From NCBI RefSeq assembly GCF_009688965.1, contig NZ_AP021875.1, positions 3,658,001 through 3,722,000 of the forward strand: a DNA stretch of 64,000 nucleotides. The letters run 5' to 3'. The notes under the pieces were generated by a model. That model saw only the letters and a list, made by a program, of their open reading frames with translations, was not told the origin of the DNA and did not search any database. The first letter of the stretch is position 1. Each line of letters begins with the position of its first letter. The translations under genes and the position numbers were made by a program. Shown here one piece after another: positions 28,117-37,272 of this stretch. This DNA comes from Desulfosarcina widdelii (GTDB taxonomy: Bacteria > Desulfobacterota > Desulfobacteria > Desulfobacterales > Desulfosarcinaceae).

Positions 28117-29769
28117 ATGGCCAAAGAGGAAAAAGTAAAAATTCTGGTGGTCGACGACAGGCCCGAAAATCTTTTGGCCATTGAGGCTGTTCTGGATCGC
28201 CCGGATCTTTCGATCGTCACCGCCACCTCGGGCAACAAGGCGCTGGGTCTGGTGCTGGAGCACAACTTCGCCCTGATTCTGCTGGACGTTCAAATGCCGG
28301 AAATGGACGGCTTCGAAGTGGCCGAACTGATCCGGGGCAGCGAAAAGACCCGCCATATCCCCATTATTTTCGTGACCGCCATCAACAAAGATAAAGCGCA
28401 CGTTTTCACCGGATACGAAAAAGGCGCCGTGGATTATCTGTTCAAGCCGCTGGATCCGTCGATTTTAAGAAGCAAAGTCAAGGTCTTCGTGGAACTTTTT
28501 CAGCAGCGAAAAAAACTGCAGCAGAGCAATGCCGAACTAAGCCGCGTGGTCGCGGAACTGGAAGAGGTCAACCGCAAAATCCAGGAGCAGCAGGAGTCCG
28601 TGATCGAAGAGGAGCGCCTCAAAGTTTTGCTGCAGATGGCCGGAGCCACGGCCCACGAACTGAATCAACCGCTCATGGTCCTCATGGGCAATATTCAGCT
28701 CATGGAGATGGAGGCCGAAATCCCGGACAACATCGCCGAACGGATAAAAAAAATCACCGGTGCAGCCAACCGTATTTCCGACATCGTCAAAAAGATCCAG
28801 ACCCTGCGTCATGACGAATCCAAGTCCTATGCCGGCGGCAAAACCATTTTAAACCTGGACCAGCAGGTTTCCATTCTGTCCATTGAAGACCGGGACGAAG
28901 ATTTCAGCACCATTCAACAGATCCTGCACAAGCACGACCAATTGCGGTTGAACCGGGTAAAATCCATTCAGGAGGCCTTCGAACTTTTGGAAAAAGATCA
29001 CTTCGACCTGATCTTTTTGGATTATCTTCTCCCCGACGGCACCGGACTCGAATTCCTCGAAAAGGTCAACAGCAAAGGGCTGGAAACGCCGGTGGTGGTC
29101 ATCACCGGGCAGGGGGACGAACTGATCGCCTCGCGGATCATTCAGGCCGGGGCGTACGACTATCTGCCCAAAGCCAAGGCCAGCGACAAGGCGCTTCTGC
29201 GCATTATCTCCAATGCACTGGAAAAGGCGAGCCTGAAGCGGGAAATGCGCAGGGCCCAGAAAAAGCTGGCGGAAATGTCCATGCGCGATGAACTGACCGG
29301 CCTGTTCAACCGGCGCTATTTCGCCGAAGCCCTGGACCGGGAGGTCTCCGGTGCCGAACGCTACGGCCACGGCCTCGCATTGTGCATCATCGATCTGGAT
29401 CATTTCAAGCTCGTCAACGATACTCACGGCCATCTGTGCGGCGATCGGGTTCTCAAGGATTTCGGCCGACTGCTGGCGGACAGCATCCGCAAATACGACG
29501 TTGGCTGCCGCTACGGCGGAGAAGAGTTCGCCATCATCCTTCCCGACACCTCCCTCGAAAAGGCCGTTTCCCTTTGCGAACGCTTTCGGAAGCGGGTGAA
29601 GGAATTCGAATTCACCTTCGACGACCAGACCCTTCACATCACCGCCAGCGTCGGAGTCACGGCCCGATATCCCGATGGCGACACCAGCGGGGAAAAACTG
29701 TTGGAACTGGCCGACAAAGCCCTTTACCAGGCCAAACGCCAGGGCAGGGATCGTGTTGTGGCCGTTTGA
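28117..29769 (+). CDS. Response regulator REC-DHp-like-REC-GGDEF, putative diguanylate cyclase
   Basis: A 550-residue soluble regulator 21 bp downstream of the hybrid kinase. Residues about 8-125 form a receiver (LILLDVQMPEMDG, acceptor Asp). About 150-235 form a coiled coil plus a histidine-kinase dimerisation helix with ATAHELNQPLMVLMGN, but no ATP-binding kinase domain follows. About 245-370 form a second receiver (LIFLDYLLPDGTG). About 385-548 form a GGDEF domain with the active-site motif GGEEF (RYGGEEFAI) and DELTGLFNRRYF. It should make cyclic di-GMP under control of phosphorylation. The isolated DHp helix could serve as a phosphotransfer or dimerisation module. Confidence 0.9.
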   Translation: MAKEEKVKILVVDDRPENLLAIEAVLDRPDLSIVTATSGNKALGLVLEHNFALILLDVQMPEMDGFEVAELIRGSEKTRHIPIIFVTAINKDKAHVFTGYEKGAVDYLFKPLDPSILRSKVKVFVELFQQRKKLQQSNAELSRVVAELEEVNRKIQEQQESVIEEERLKVLLQMAGATAHELNQPLMVLMGNIQLMEMEAEIPDNIAERIKKITGAANRISDIVKKIQTLRHDESKSYAGGKTILNLDQQVSILSIEDRDEDFSTIQQILHKHDQLRLNRVKSIQEAFELLEKDHFDLIFLDYLLPDGTGLEFLEKVNSKGLETPVVVITGQGDELIASRIIQAGAYDYLPKAKASDKALLRIISNALEKASLKREMRRAQKKLAEMSMRDELTGLFNRRYFAEALDREVSGAERYGHGLALCIIDLDHFKLVNDTHGHLCGDRVLKDFGRLLADSIRKYDVGCRYGGEEFAIILPDTSLEKAVSLCERFRKRVKEFEFTFDDQTLHITASVGVTARYPDGDTSGEKLLELADKALYQAKRQGRDRVVAV

Positions 29770-29789
29770 AGCGTTAAATCGTGGCGGAC

Positions 29790-29911
29790 TCGCAAAAATT
29801 CACCAGACATGTCATTCCCGCGTAGGCGGGGATCCATTATTTTCATATAGTTATAGATTCCCGCCGACGCGGGAATGACACCAATGGACCAAATTCCACT
29901 TTTTGCGATTT
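29790..29911. repeat. Palindromic dispersed repeat, copy A
   Basis: A long inverted repeat whose core arms are GTCATTCCCGCG and CGCGGGAATGAC, separated by about 45 bp. The outer ends carry CGCAAAAA on the left and TTTTTGCG on the right. Related copies lie at 43861-44003 and, more decayed, at 49079-49203. It sits between the convergent GGDEF gene and prpE. Such elements resemble non-autonomous palindromic units; no transposase for it is seen here. Confidence 0.75.
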
Positions 29912-29929
29912 AATCAACTGTAAATAAGG

Positions 29930-29975
29930 CAAAAAAACGCCGGGGCTCCCTCATCTCGGGAAGCACCCGGCGTTG
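29930..29975 (-). terminator. Rho-independent terminator after prpE
   Basis: On the minus strand, a long GC-rich stem-loop begins AACGCCGGG and closes with CCCGGCG, followed by seven T residues. It lies about 40 bp beyond the stop of the acyl-CoA synthetase gene and in the correct orientation for it. Confidence 0.85.
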
Positions 29976-30016
29976 TTACCTGTTTTGACGATTCGGTCAG
30001 GCGATACCGCAGTCCA

Positions 30017-31921
30017 TCACTTTCTGGCTTTGGCGTAACCGATGCCCTCCAGGGCCTCTTCCATCTCGCCCAGGATGGTCGGATCGTCGATGGTCGCCGG
30101 CACCTTGTACTCCTGGTTGTCGGCGATTTTCTGGATGGTCCCCCGAAGGATCTTGCCCGAACGGGTCTTGGGCAGGCGCTTGACCACCGTGGCCGTCTTG
30201 AAGGCCGCCACAGGTCCGATGCGTTCGCGCACCATCTGGATTACCTCCTTGACGATCTCGTCCTGGGCCTTGGACACACCGGCCTTGAGAACAATGAATC
30301 CTACCGGAACCTGTCCTTTGAGGCTGTCCTCGACGCCCAGCACGGCGCATTCGGCCACATCCGGATGGTCTGAAAGCACTTCCTCCATAGCCCCGGTGGA
30401 CAGCCGGTGGCCGGCAACGTTGATGATGTCGTCCGTACGGCTCATAACGAAGGCGTACCCGTCGGCATCGATGAAACCGGCGTCTGCCGTTTTATAGTAG
30501 CCGGGGAACTCTTCCAGGTAGGATTCCACATAGCGGTCGTCGTTCTGCCACAAGGTCGGCAGGGCCCCCGGAGGCAGCGGCAGCTTGACCACCAGGGCGC
30601 CGATTTCACCGGCGGCCACCTGCTGGTTGTTGGTGTCGACCACCTGCAGGTTCCAGCCGGGCGCCGGCTTGGTGGGCGAGCCTTCCTTGACCGTAAATTC
30701 GTGCAGACCCAGGCAGTTGGCGCAGATGGCCCAGCCGGTTTCCGTCTGCCACCAGTGATCGACCACCGGCACCTTCAGGGCGTTTTCGGCCCAGTGCAGG
30801 GTGTTGGGATCCAGGCGCTCGCCGGCCAGGAACAGGGCCTTGAAATTGGACAGATCGTACTTTTTCATCAGTTCGGCATTGGGATCCTCGCGCTTGATGG
30901 CCCGGAACGCCGTGGGCGCGGTGAACATGGACTTGACCTTGTGATCGGCGATCACTCGCCAGAAGACCCCGGCGTCAGGGGTGCCCACCGGCTTGCCCTC
31001 GAAAAGAATAGTCGTGCAGCCCTTGAACAGCGGGCCATAGACGATATAGCTGTGGCCCACCACCCAGCCCACGTCCGAGGCGGCCCAGTAGACGTCTCCG
31101 GCATCCACGTTGTAAATGTTTTTCATGGTCCACTTCAGGGCCACCACATGGCCGCCATTGTCCCGCACCACGCCCTTGGGCTGGCCAGTGGTGCCCGACG
31201 TGTAGAGAATGTAGAGCGGGTCGGTGGCCGCCACCGGCACGCATTCGGCTGGGGATGCCGCCGCCATGGCCGCTTCCCAGTCCACATCCCGACCGTCGAT
31301 CATGGAAGCCTTTTCCATGGGGCGCTGGAAGATCACACACTTATCGGGCTTGGAGGCGCTCATGTCGATGGCCGCATCCAGCAAGGGTTTGTAGGCGATC
31401 ACTTTTTTGACTTCGATGCCGCAAGAGGCCGTGACGATCACTTTGGGTTTGGCATCGTTAATGCGCGTGGCCAGCTCTTTGGCGGCAAACCCGCCGAAAA
31501 CCACGGAGTGCACCGCCCCGATGCGCGCACAGGCCAGCATGGCCATGGCCGCCTCGGCAATCATGGGCATGTAGATCAGCACCCGGTCGCCCTTTTCCAC
31601 GCCCAGGCTTTTCAGCACGCCAGCGAATTTGGCTACCTCGTCCCTAAGCTGATTGTAGGTATACTTCGTGATCGTATCGGTGACCGGACTGTCGTAAATC
31701 AGGGCCAGTTGCTCACCCCGGCCCTGTTCGATGTGGTAGTCCAGGGCGTTGTAACAGGTGTTGATTTCACCGCCGGTAAACCAGCGGTAAAAGGGCTTGT
31801 TGGAATCGTCGAGCACCTTGTCCCAGCGTTTGTACCAGTGGCAGTCCTCCGCCGCCTTGCCCCAGAATCCATCCGGATCGTTGATCGACTGCTCAAATGC
31901 AGCTTCATAGGGATTGGTCAT
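30017..31921 (-). CDS. prpE: Propionyl-CoA (acetyl-CoA-type) synthetase
   Basis: An AMP-forming acyl-CoA synthetase of 634 residues that activates propionate or acetate with ATP and CoA. The N-terminus (FWGKAAEDCHWYKRWDKVLDDS) and the body are closer to PrpE than to AcsA. The ATP-binding P-loop-like motif is ILYTSGTTGQPKG. The A5-type WWQTETGWAI and GRTDDIINVAGHRL are present. The conserved regulatory or catalytic Lys near the C-terminus is in KTRSGKILRGT. AGGAGG lies 4 nt before the ATG at 31921, which rules out the 62-residue longer frame. It appears monocistronic. In a sulfate reducer it would feed propionate or acetate oxidation or assimilation. Confidence 0.93.
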   Translation of the reverse strand: MTNPYEAAFEQSINDPDGFWGKAAEDCHWYKRWDKVLDDSNKPFYRWFTGGEINTCYNALDYHIEQGRGEQLALIYDSPVTDTITKYTYNQLRDEVAKFAGVLKSLGVEKGDRVLIYMPMIAEAAMAMLACARIGAVHSVVFGGFAAKELATRINDAKPKVIVTASCGIEVKKVIAYKPLLDAAIDMSASKPDKCVIFQRPMEKASMIDGRDVDWEAAMAAASPAECVPVAATDPLYILYTSGTTGQPKGVVRDNGGHVVALKWTMKNIYNVDAGDVYWAASDVGWVVGHSYIVYGPLFKGCTTILFEGKPVGTPDAGVFWRVIADHKVKSMFTAPTAFRAIKREDPNAELMKKYDLSNFKALFLAGERLDPNTLHWAENALKVPVVDHWWQTETGWAICANCLGLHEFTVKEGSPTKPAPGWNLQVVDTNNQQVAAGEIGALVVKLPLPPGALPTLWQNDDRYVESYLEEFPGYYKTADAGFIDADGYAFVMSRTDDIINVAGHRLSTGAMEEVLSDHPDVAECAVLGVEDSLKGQVPVGFIVLKAGVSKAQDEIVKEVIQMVRERIGPVAAFKTATVVKRLPKTRSGKILRGTIQKIADNQEYKVPATIDDPTILGEMEEALEGIGYAKARK

Positions 31922-32304
31922 ATGGCCTCCTTTTGCCGTTGGTTGAAGATAGAGAGAAAATACCCTTGTATGAAAATAGGTTATTCTGACACCGAGTTTT
32001 CGGGGTGGCTCCGGGATCTTGCGGCAGCGCGGGCTGACTGCAACCGTGGGTCCGCCGGATCGGTTAAAAACAGGGAGCTGAAAATAAACAATAGAGAAAA
32101 ACAACAATTGATGTCAAGAGTAAAAAATGAATTTCATCTAGCATATGAAGGATCGCAATGGGTATACTTAACGCCTGGATGCGAAGGCCCGCTGCCTGGA
32201 CGCGTAGAGGCTCGGCCGAAATGCAGGCGGGTAAAACTATTGTCGGTATTGGATAGGATTGGGAGAGAAGGAGATGGCGTGGAAATCTATCTTAATCAAC
32301 CAGT
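31922..32304. other. Upstream region of prpE
   Basis: A 383-bp gap holding the presumed prpE promoter. No coding frame is credible and no convincing operator or terminator is visible. The preceding gene on the same strand encodes an Rrf2-type regulator, which could act here, but no matching palindrome was found. Confidence 0.4.
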
Positions 32305-32766
32305 TTAATCGACCGGTGTCGGCTGCAACAACAACGAATTTACATCAGCCTGGTTTTCCTCCTGATCGATCAGGGTCTGAATGGTGGTCTGATCGTATAC
32401 GCTGTTCATGGCCTGCTCGGCCTGGTCCCACACCTGAAGGAAAACGCAACTTCCCCGGAAGGGGCAGCTTCCCCTGGACGAACAGGCGAGATTGGCCTGG
32501 GTGCCGTCTTGCCGGTCGAGCAACCGGAAAATATCCCCCACGCAAATCCGATCCGGCGGTTGAACCAGCCTGTACCCGCCGAAAAACCCCCGCTTGGAGT
32601 TGACGATTCCGGCGCGCTTCAACTGCCCCAGGATCACCTCCAGGAAACGCAGCGGGATAGACTGCGCTTCTGCAATGGCGGAGGATTTCACCGGTTGGTC
32701 ACCCTTTTGTTTGGCCAGTTCGAAGATGGCGCGCAGGGCGTATTGTTTCTTTTGGGTGACCAGCAT
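32305..32766 (-). CDS. Rrf2/IscR-family transcriptional regulator
   Basis: A 153-residue winged-helix regulator. The DNA-binding helix-turn-helix is in residues about 10-60 (QYALRAIFELAKQKG, SIPLRFLEVILGQLKRAGIVNSKRG) with the family hallmark FFGGYRL. A C-x5-C-x5-C motif (CSSRGSCPFRGSC) has the same spacing as the [2Fe-2S] ligands of IscR, so iron-sulfur or redox sensing is likely. The start at 32766 is taken because all family members begin about 6 residues before the helix; the 46-residue extension is not conserved-looking. Neighbouring Fe-S proteins on both sides fit redox or Fe-S control, but targets are not defined. Confidence 0.9.
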   Translation of the reverse strand: MLVTQKKQYALRAIFELAKQKGDQPVKSSAIAEAQSIPLRFLEVILGQLKRAGIVNSKRGFFGGYRLVQPPDRICVGDIFRLLDRQDGTQANLACSSRGSCPFRGSCVFLQVWDQAEQAMNSVYDQTTIQTLIDQEENQADVNSLLLQPTPVD

Positions 32767-33030
32767 AATCGATTCCGTTCTCGTAAAGGCGCCGCCCATT
32801 GCGAAAGCTGATGGATACAGGGAAAAACGGCCTCGCAATGGGCGGCATCGTGTTGTTGTGCGGGGCAAGATACCTGCTTTAAAGGAAAAATGCAATCCTG
32901 CCACGCACTTTTTTTGGGCATTTACCCTATTTGTTTTCCAGCTTCTCCCATTCTATCGGGTCTTCGATGCGTTTTCATTTGGCGACAGCGATCCATGCAA
33001 CGGAAGCGGGCGCCGCAGTCTGGCCGCCTT

Positions 33031-33857
33031 TCACACGAAAATCTGCGTGGGCGGCTTTTCGTTGAATTTCTCCGCCCTTTTGCGGATTTTGTCGTGCAGG
33101 ACCTCAAAATTCATCGGGGAGACAATGGCCGACTCGGGACATTCACGAACGCAGTTGAAACAGTCAAAGCAGTTCACATCGAATACCGGCAGCGGATCCA
33201 GCGCCACCGCCCCCGCCGGACAGACCTGAACACAGGTTCCGCACTGGGTGCACTTCTCCTCGTCGATGGTTTTGGGTACGTTCTGCCACGGCTCGTCCAG
33301 CTTTTTCTTGACCTCGCCGCTGTCCTCCGCCGACAGGCAGTCAAGCGCGTCCAGGTACAAGGGGGACGCGTTACCTTGCGTCAGGCGATTCACCAACTCA
33401 CGGATCTGACGGTCATCGTCGGCGTCCGGGTGCCCCTGCCCCACGGGGCTTTCGTCGGTCCACATCATGGAGTGTATTCCCAACACCTTGGCGGCTCCCG
33501 CCAACGAAAACCCTTGCCTTCCAGGGCCTGGCCCATCTGCCAGAGCGCAAGCCCGCTGGTGGCGCCTCCCCAGGTAACGAAAGGAACGAAAGTCGGGCCG
33601 GCGACCGACGGCAACTGGTTCAAAAACGCCATCACCGGGGGGACGGCCACGTCCCGATAGACCGGCGATCCCACGAAGAGGCAGTCCCCTTCCCCGGCCG
33701 TTTTCAGTCGATCGACAAAGGGAGCCGGATCATCCGCGGTTCCCAGGTCAAGGGTATGAACGGTGACGGAGTTCTCTTTCAGCGATGCGGCGATCACTTC
33801 GGCAACATGGCGGGTGGACCCCGCCGGAGAACAGTAGACAACAAAAGCGGTTTTCAT
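33031..33857 (-). CDS. Flavodoxin-ferredoxin (EFR1-like) protein, split by an apparent -1 frameshift
   Basis: Two overlapping frames encode halves of one known architecture. Frame 1 (33857 to 33465) is a flavodoxin domain starting VVYCSPAGSTRHVAEVIA, with GSPVYRDVAVPP and FVTWGGATSG. Frame 2 (ending 33031) continues with a helical linker and two [4Fe-4S] motifs, CTQCGTCVQVCP and CFDCFNCVRECP. The natural junction falls at GKGF/SLAGAAKV, exactly at a GGGTTTT heptamer (33513 to 33507) in the correct phase for -1 slippage. Without slippage the product is a 130-residue flavodoxin. This may be programmed frameshifting, a recent one-base deletion in a T run, or a sequencing error. Probable role: low-potential electron transfer. 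DUF362-ferredoxin is encoded 21 bp upstream. Confidence 0.8.
33488..33513 (-). promoter_or_regulatory. Candidate -1 frameshift signal: slippery heptamer plus hairpin
   Basis: On the minus strand G-GGT-TTT, which fits X-XXY-YYZ in the zero frame, is followed after CG by the perfect 7-bp stem TTGGCGG-GAG-CCGCCAA. If the two weak outer pairs are melted the spacer becomes 4-5 nt, closer to that of known bacterial -1 sites. The site lies exactly where the flavodoxin and ferredoxin frames must be joined. Confidence 0.5.
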
Positions 33858-33878
33858 TTCATTACTCCATCATTTTTG

Positions 33879-34946
33879 TCATTGCAGCACCATGGCTTTT
33901 TCCGGGCACATCTCCTGGCAGCAGAAGCAGGTCACGCAGCGCTCCATGTCCGCCACGGGCAGATCTTCGGGGATGGAGAGCGCTTCGGCCGGGCATTGCT
34001 CCACGCAGGCGCCGCAGGCCGTGCAGCGGTCCGGATCGGGCCGGGGAACGAGAACGACTTTGCTTTGGATCGTCTCCTGAACCGCGGCATTGTCATGGAT
34101 CGCCTCACCGCCCAGGGGCGGGACCTTGAAATCCTTGATCACCACCAGGTTGCCGTCGATTTGGATGTCCGTCATCTGCCAACTCCCCAGCCCCGCCTCT
34201 GCGGCCTTCTGGAGAAAACGCAGCCGGCCGGGATCGAGGCCCATCATGGTAGCCACCACCGCGTCCATGGCCACGGCATTGTCCGCAGCCAGGATCATCC
34301 CGATGTCGCGAAGGTCCGGCGATGCCGGCCCGTTGCCCTCCATGCCCACCACCGCATCCATGATGAAAAGATCCGGCACCCGAAGTCCGAACACCTCCAC
34401 CACCAGATCGTGGAACCGGGCCGGGTTGCCGGCGATCTTGTGCAGCCGGGCCTTCTGGGCGCCGGGCAGAATTCCGTAGCTGTTCTTGACGGCCCCGGTC
34501 ATGACGGTCAGGCCGTGGGTCTTGAATTTGGGCAGACTGATGACCACATCGGCGTCGAGGATGTCCCGGGAAACGCCCACATGTTCCATGAAAGCCGGGT
34601 TGAAGGGCACGGAAACGGCATCCAGGCCGATATTGCGATAATGGCCTTTGGCCGCCGCCATGAGACCGGCTTGCTCGAAGGCCGCTTCATTGGCCCCGTA
34701 ACTGAACAGGCCGGGGTTGTCGCCCACCACGATGGAAGCCGGGCTGAAGGTTTCCACCTTCTCCACCACGGCGGCCAATACGGCCGGATGGGTGACGATG
34801 CCCTCGGCGGCCTCGGACGCCCGCAGCACGTTAGGTTTGATCAGCACCTTTTTCCCCTGCAGGTCCATGGAAAAATGTGCAAACGTCTCGTCAACGGCGT
34901 CACGGGCGTTGTCGTAAGTTGCCGGACGAATCATTACGGAATGCAT
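33879..34946 (-). CDS. DUF362 protein with C-terminal 2x[4Fe-4S] ferredoxin domain
   Basis: A 355-residue cytosolic protein. Residues about 10-240 are the DUF362 domain (VLIKPNVLRAS, VVGDNPG, VISLPKFKTHG, AVKNSYGILPG). Residues about 295-350 hold two ferredoxin motifs (CTACGACVEQCP and CVTCFCCQEMCP). The family is widespread in strict anaerobes and is thought to pass electrons, but no reaction is established. The start at 34946 is supported by AAGGAG 6 nt upstream; a start 7 codons earlier would precede that site. The flavodoxin-ferredoxin gene follows after 21 bp, so the two should be co-expressed. Confidence 0.88.
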   Translation of the reverse strand: MHSVMIRPATYDNARDAVDETFAHFSMDLQGKKVLIKPNVLRASEAAEGIVTHPAVLAAVVEKVETFSPASIVVGDNPGLFSYGANEAAFEQAGLMAAAKGHYRNIGLDAVSVPFNPAFMEHVGVSRDILDADVVISLPKFKTHGLTVMTGAVKNSYGILPGAQKARLHKIAGNPARFHDLVVEVFGLRVPDLFIMDAVVGMEGNGPASPDLRDIGMILAADNAVAMDAVVATMMGLDPGRLRFLQKAAEAGLGSWQMTDIQIDGNLVVIKDFKVPPLGGEAIHDNAAVQETIQSKVVLVPRPDPDRCTACGACVEQCPAEALSIPEDLPVADMERCVTCFCCQEMCPEKAMVLQ

Positions 34947-35055
34947 TTCGTTTCTCCTTTCGATCATCTTAGAATCGAGGGGGAATCATAGCGTGTTCAA
35001 AATGAATTTTCCATAAGAAAGCGGGTTGGTTCCGGGGCTAACACATTTAAAAATT

Positions 35056-35205
35056 CGATACCGATACCGATGAGGAATGCTTGCAACAAATGCCAACATT
35101 GCTACCTCCGAAAACAATGCACATGCCATGTTTCGATCATATGGGCCTTCTATTTGGCCCCGCCTGACATCATCGCTATCGGGATCGGGTTCGGTATCGG
35201 TATCG
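35056..35205. repeat. GATACC hexamer repeat clusters in inverted orientation
   Basis: CGATACCGATACCGAT at 35056-35071 and its reverse complement at 35191-35205 are separated by about 120 bp. The right copy continues as degenerate ATCGGG units. The 34947-35355 interval otherwise contains no recognisable gene; short frames in it translate the hexamer repeat (PIPNPIPI) and are not credible. Confidence 0.7.
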
Positions 35206-35355
35206 AGTTGTCACTCTTTGCAAATGGTAAAACAGGCCAGCGTTCCAAGTCTGAATAAAGACCCGTCTCAAGGCCAGAGGAAAAGGATGAAGGGAAAGGC
35301 GAATACCTGATGATGCCGGCCGATCCAAATGCGGCGACAACGAGGTCGGCACGGT

Positions 35356-36276
35356 TCAAACGTCGTCGATTTCGGGAATCCCTTTGCCGTAGAGAATGCG
35401 CCCCAGTTCCCGGTGGGTAAAGTAGGGGTCGTCGTTGCGCAGGTAGGGCAGCATGATCCGCTTCTTCCGGACCAGATCCCGGGAAAGGTCGGCAAAAATG
35501 ACATCGGGATCATACAACGCAGCCGTAACGATGGGTTGGCCGAAGGGGTTGATGATTTCGCTGCCGCCCCAGAAACGATACGGATTGTCATCCACCATGG
35601 ATGGTTCCGCCAGCAGGGCGCCCTCTTCGGACCGCATGTCTTCGAACGCTTCGCAGCCCACCCGGTTGGCACACAGGTTGTAGACGCCGAATACCCGCGA
35701 GTAAAACCGGTTGATGATGTTCCAGCTCTCGATGTTAGAGAATTCGTCGCCCATGGAGCCTTGGGAGGAGTTGAAGATGGTGATAAAAATATCGGCTTTC
35801 TGGGTAATGCCCAGATAGGGCAGAGATGGATGCCACAGGTCGTTGCAGACAAATGGCGCGATGGTCAGGCCTCTGTATTTGAACACCCGCACATGCTTGC
35901 CGCCCGAGAAAATCTTTCGCTCTTCGAAAACGCCGTAATTGGGCAGGTTGAGCTTGCGATAGGCAAAGAGGATTTCTCCGTCCACGGCCACCAGGGCGGA
36001 GTTGTAGAAATTCATGGCCTGGGACTCTTCGATGAACCCCACCACGGCGGCGGTTCCGCAGGTCGCTTTGGCCAGCCGCTGGATTTCAGGCGAACTCATA
36101 CGCAGGGCGGCTTCATGGAAGCGTTCGCGCACGAAATAACCGGTCAGGGAAAGCTCGGGGAAAACCACCAGATTGGCCTTTTTGGCCTTGGCCGCCTGGA
36201 TTTTCTCGATGGTATCTTCGAGATTTTCTTTCACGCCCAACAGCACCGGATTGGTCTGGTAGATGCAAACTTTCAT
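35356..36276 (-). CDS. Carbon-nitrogen hydrolase (nitrilase superfamily)
   Basis: A 306-residue amidase-like enzyme with the Glu-Lys-Cys triad visible: Glu41 (FPELSLTGY), Lys108 (YRKLNLPNYGVFEE) and Cys144 (APFVCNDLWHP). The layout resembles the glutamine-amidotransferase domain of NAD synthetase and related stand-alone amidases that hydrolyse small amides or N-carbamoyl compounds. The ATG at 36276 follows a GAGAGGG by 5 nt and is preferred to a GTG two codons earlier. The closest upstream gene on the same strand is the corrinoid protein, 350 bp away, so a shared transcript is uncertain. Substrate unknown. Confidence 0.87.
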   Translation of the reverse strand: MKVCIYQTNPVLLGVKENLEDTIEKIQAAKAKKANLVVFPELSLTGYFVRERFHEAALRMSSPEIQRLAKATCGTAAVVGFIEESQAMNFYNSALVAVDGEILFAYRKLNLPNYGVFEERKIFSGGKHVRVFKYRGLTIAPFVCNDLWHPSLPYLGITQKADIFITIFNSSQGSMGDEFSNIESWNIINRFYSRVFGVYNLCANRVGCEAFEDMRSEEGALLAEPSMVDDNPYRFWGGSEIINPFGQPIVTAALYDPDVIFADLSRDLVRKKRIMLPYLRNDDPYFTHRELGRILYGKGIPEIDDV

Positions 36277-36629
36277 GGTCACCCTCTCTCTTGATCCCCT
36301 GCAGGCCTTTCCGGCGGCGATTCGAGGCTACGTCTGTATTGTTTTACCATCAACAGGCATCCGCCGATCACCGGGCTACTGGAATGGATCGGCGGACCGG
36401 ATGTGCTCCACGTATTTATTCTCCTGCATCTTACCAGGCAACGAAACGGGCGGCCAGTAAAATCCGTTTTCTCTTCAGGGCAACCGCATTTGGACCAGGT
36501 ATCATAGTACGCCCCCTTACCCCGTTTCTATAGGGGCCAGGGTGACAAATTGGCTTTTCTTCAATTGCGGCTGCCCTGGTTTTCTTCTTTCCGGTGATCC
36601 GCAATTCGACTCCTGGCGGTTTACCGGCG
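36277..36629. other. Intergenic region between the corrinoid operon and nitrilase gene
   Basis: A 353-bp stretch without a convincing gene, holding the nitrilase promoter and the end of the corrinoid operon. I see no clear terminator; short frames on both strands lack ribosome-binding sites and family resemblance. Confidence 0.4.
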
Positions 36630-37253
36630 TCAGGCGACAAGCGCCTTGACCAGCTTGACTGCCCCGGGGGCGTCGGCACTGTAACCGTCCGCGCCGATCT
36701 GGTCCGCGAAGGCCTGGGTCACCGGCGCGCCGCCGATGATCGTCTTTACGCTCATCCCCGCCTCCTTCACCGCCTTGACCGTCGTCTCCATGGCCGGCAT
36801 GGTCGTGGTCAATAATGCCGACAGGGCGATGACATCGGCCTTTTTCTCCGCTGCGTTTTTCACGAATGCCTCGCTGTCCACGTCCACCCCCAGGTCGATC
36901 ACGTCGAACCCGGCACCCTCCATCATCATGGACACCAGGTTCTTGCCGATGTCGTGCAAATCGCCCTTGACCGTACCGATCACTACCGTGCCCTTGCGCT
37001 GGGTATTGCCTTCGGCCAGCAGCGGCTTGAGGATGGCCAGCCCCGCCTTCATGGCCTGGGCCGCCATGAGCATTTCGGGCACGAAAAGTTCCCCGGTGCT
37101 GAACTTTTCTCCCACCTCGTCCATGGCGCCGATCAAACCGTCGTTGAGAATGGCGTTGATGTCGGTGCCTGCGTCCAGTTCCGCCTGGGTCTTGGCCGCT
37201 GCCGTGGCTTCATCGAAAGCGATTACGGCGTTGAAAATATCCTGGATGCTCAT
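36630..37253 (-). CDS. Corrinoid (B12-binding) methyltransferase partner protein
   Basis: A 207-residue corrinoid protein that shuttles a methyl group between two methyltransferases. The N-terminal helical cap (about residues 1-85) carries KFSTGELFVPEMLMAAQAM. The Rossmann domain (about 88-205) has the B12 signature D-L-H-D-I-G, whose His ligates cobalt, then SALLTTTMPAM and GGAPVT. GAGGAG lies 6 nt before the ATG at 37253. It is encoded 19 bp after the MttB-like gene with which it must work, and belongs to the same operon as the MtgA-like pterin methyltransferase, the natural methyl acceptor system. Comparable to MtbC/MttC/MtpC proteins. Confidence 0.94.
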   Translation of the reverse strand: MSIQDIFNAVIAFDEATAAAKTQAELDAGTDINAILNDGLIGAMDEVGEKFSTGELFVPEMLMAAQAMKAGLAILKPLLAEGNTQRKGTVVIGTVKGDLHDIGKNLVSMMMEGAGFDVIDLGVDVDSEAFVKNAAEKKADVIALSALLTTTMPAMETTVKAVKEAGMSVKTIIGGAPVTQAFADQIGADGYSADAPGAVKLVKALVA

Positions 37254-37272
37254 GCTCTTCTCCTCACACAGT

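Noticed and set aside
30407-32308. 633-codon plus-strand frame opposite prpE
   Set aside because: Antisense shadow; prpE has all adenylate-forming enzyme motifs and a strong ribosome-binding site.
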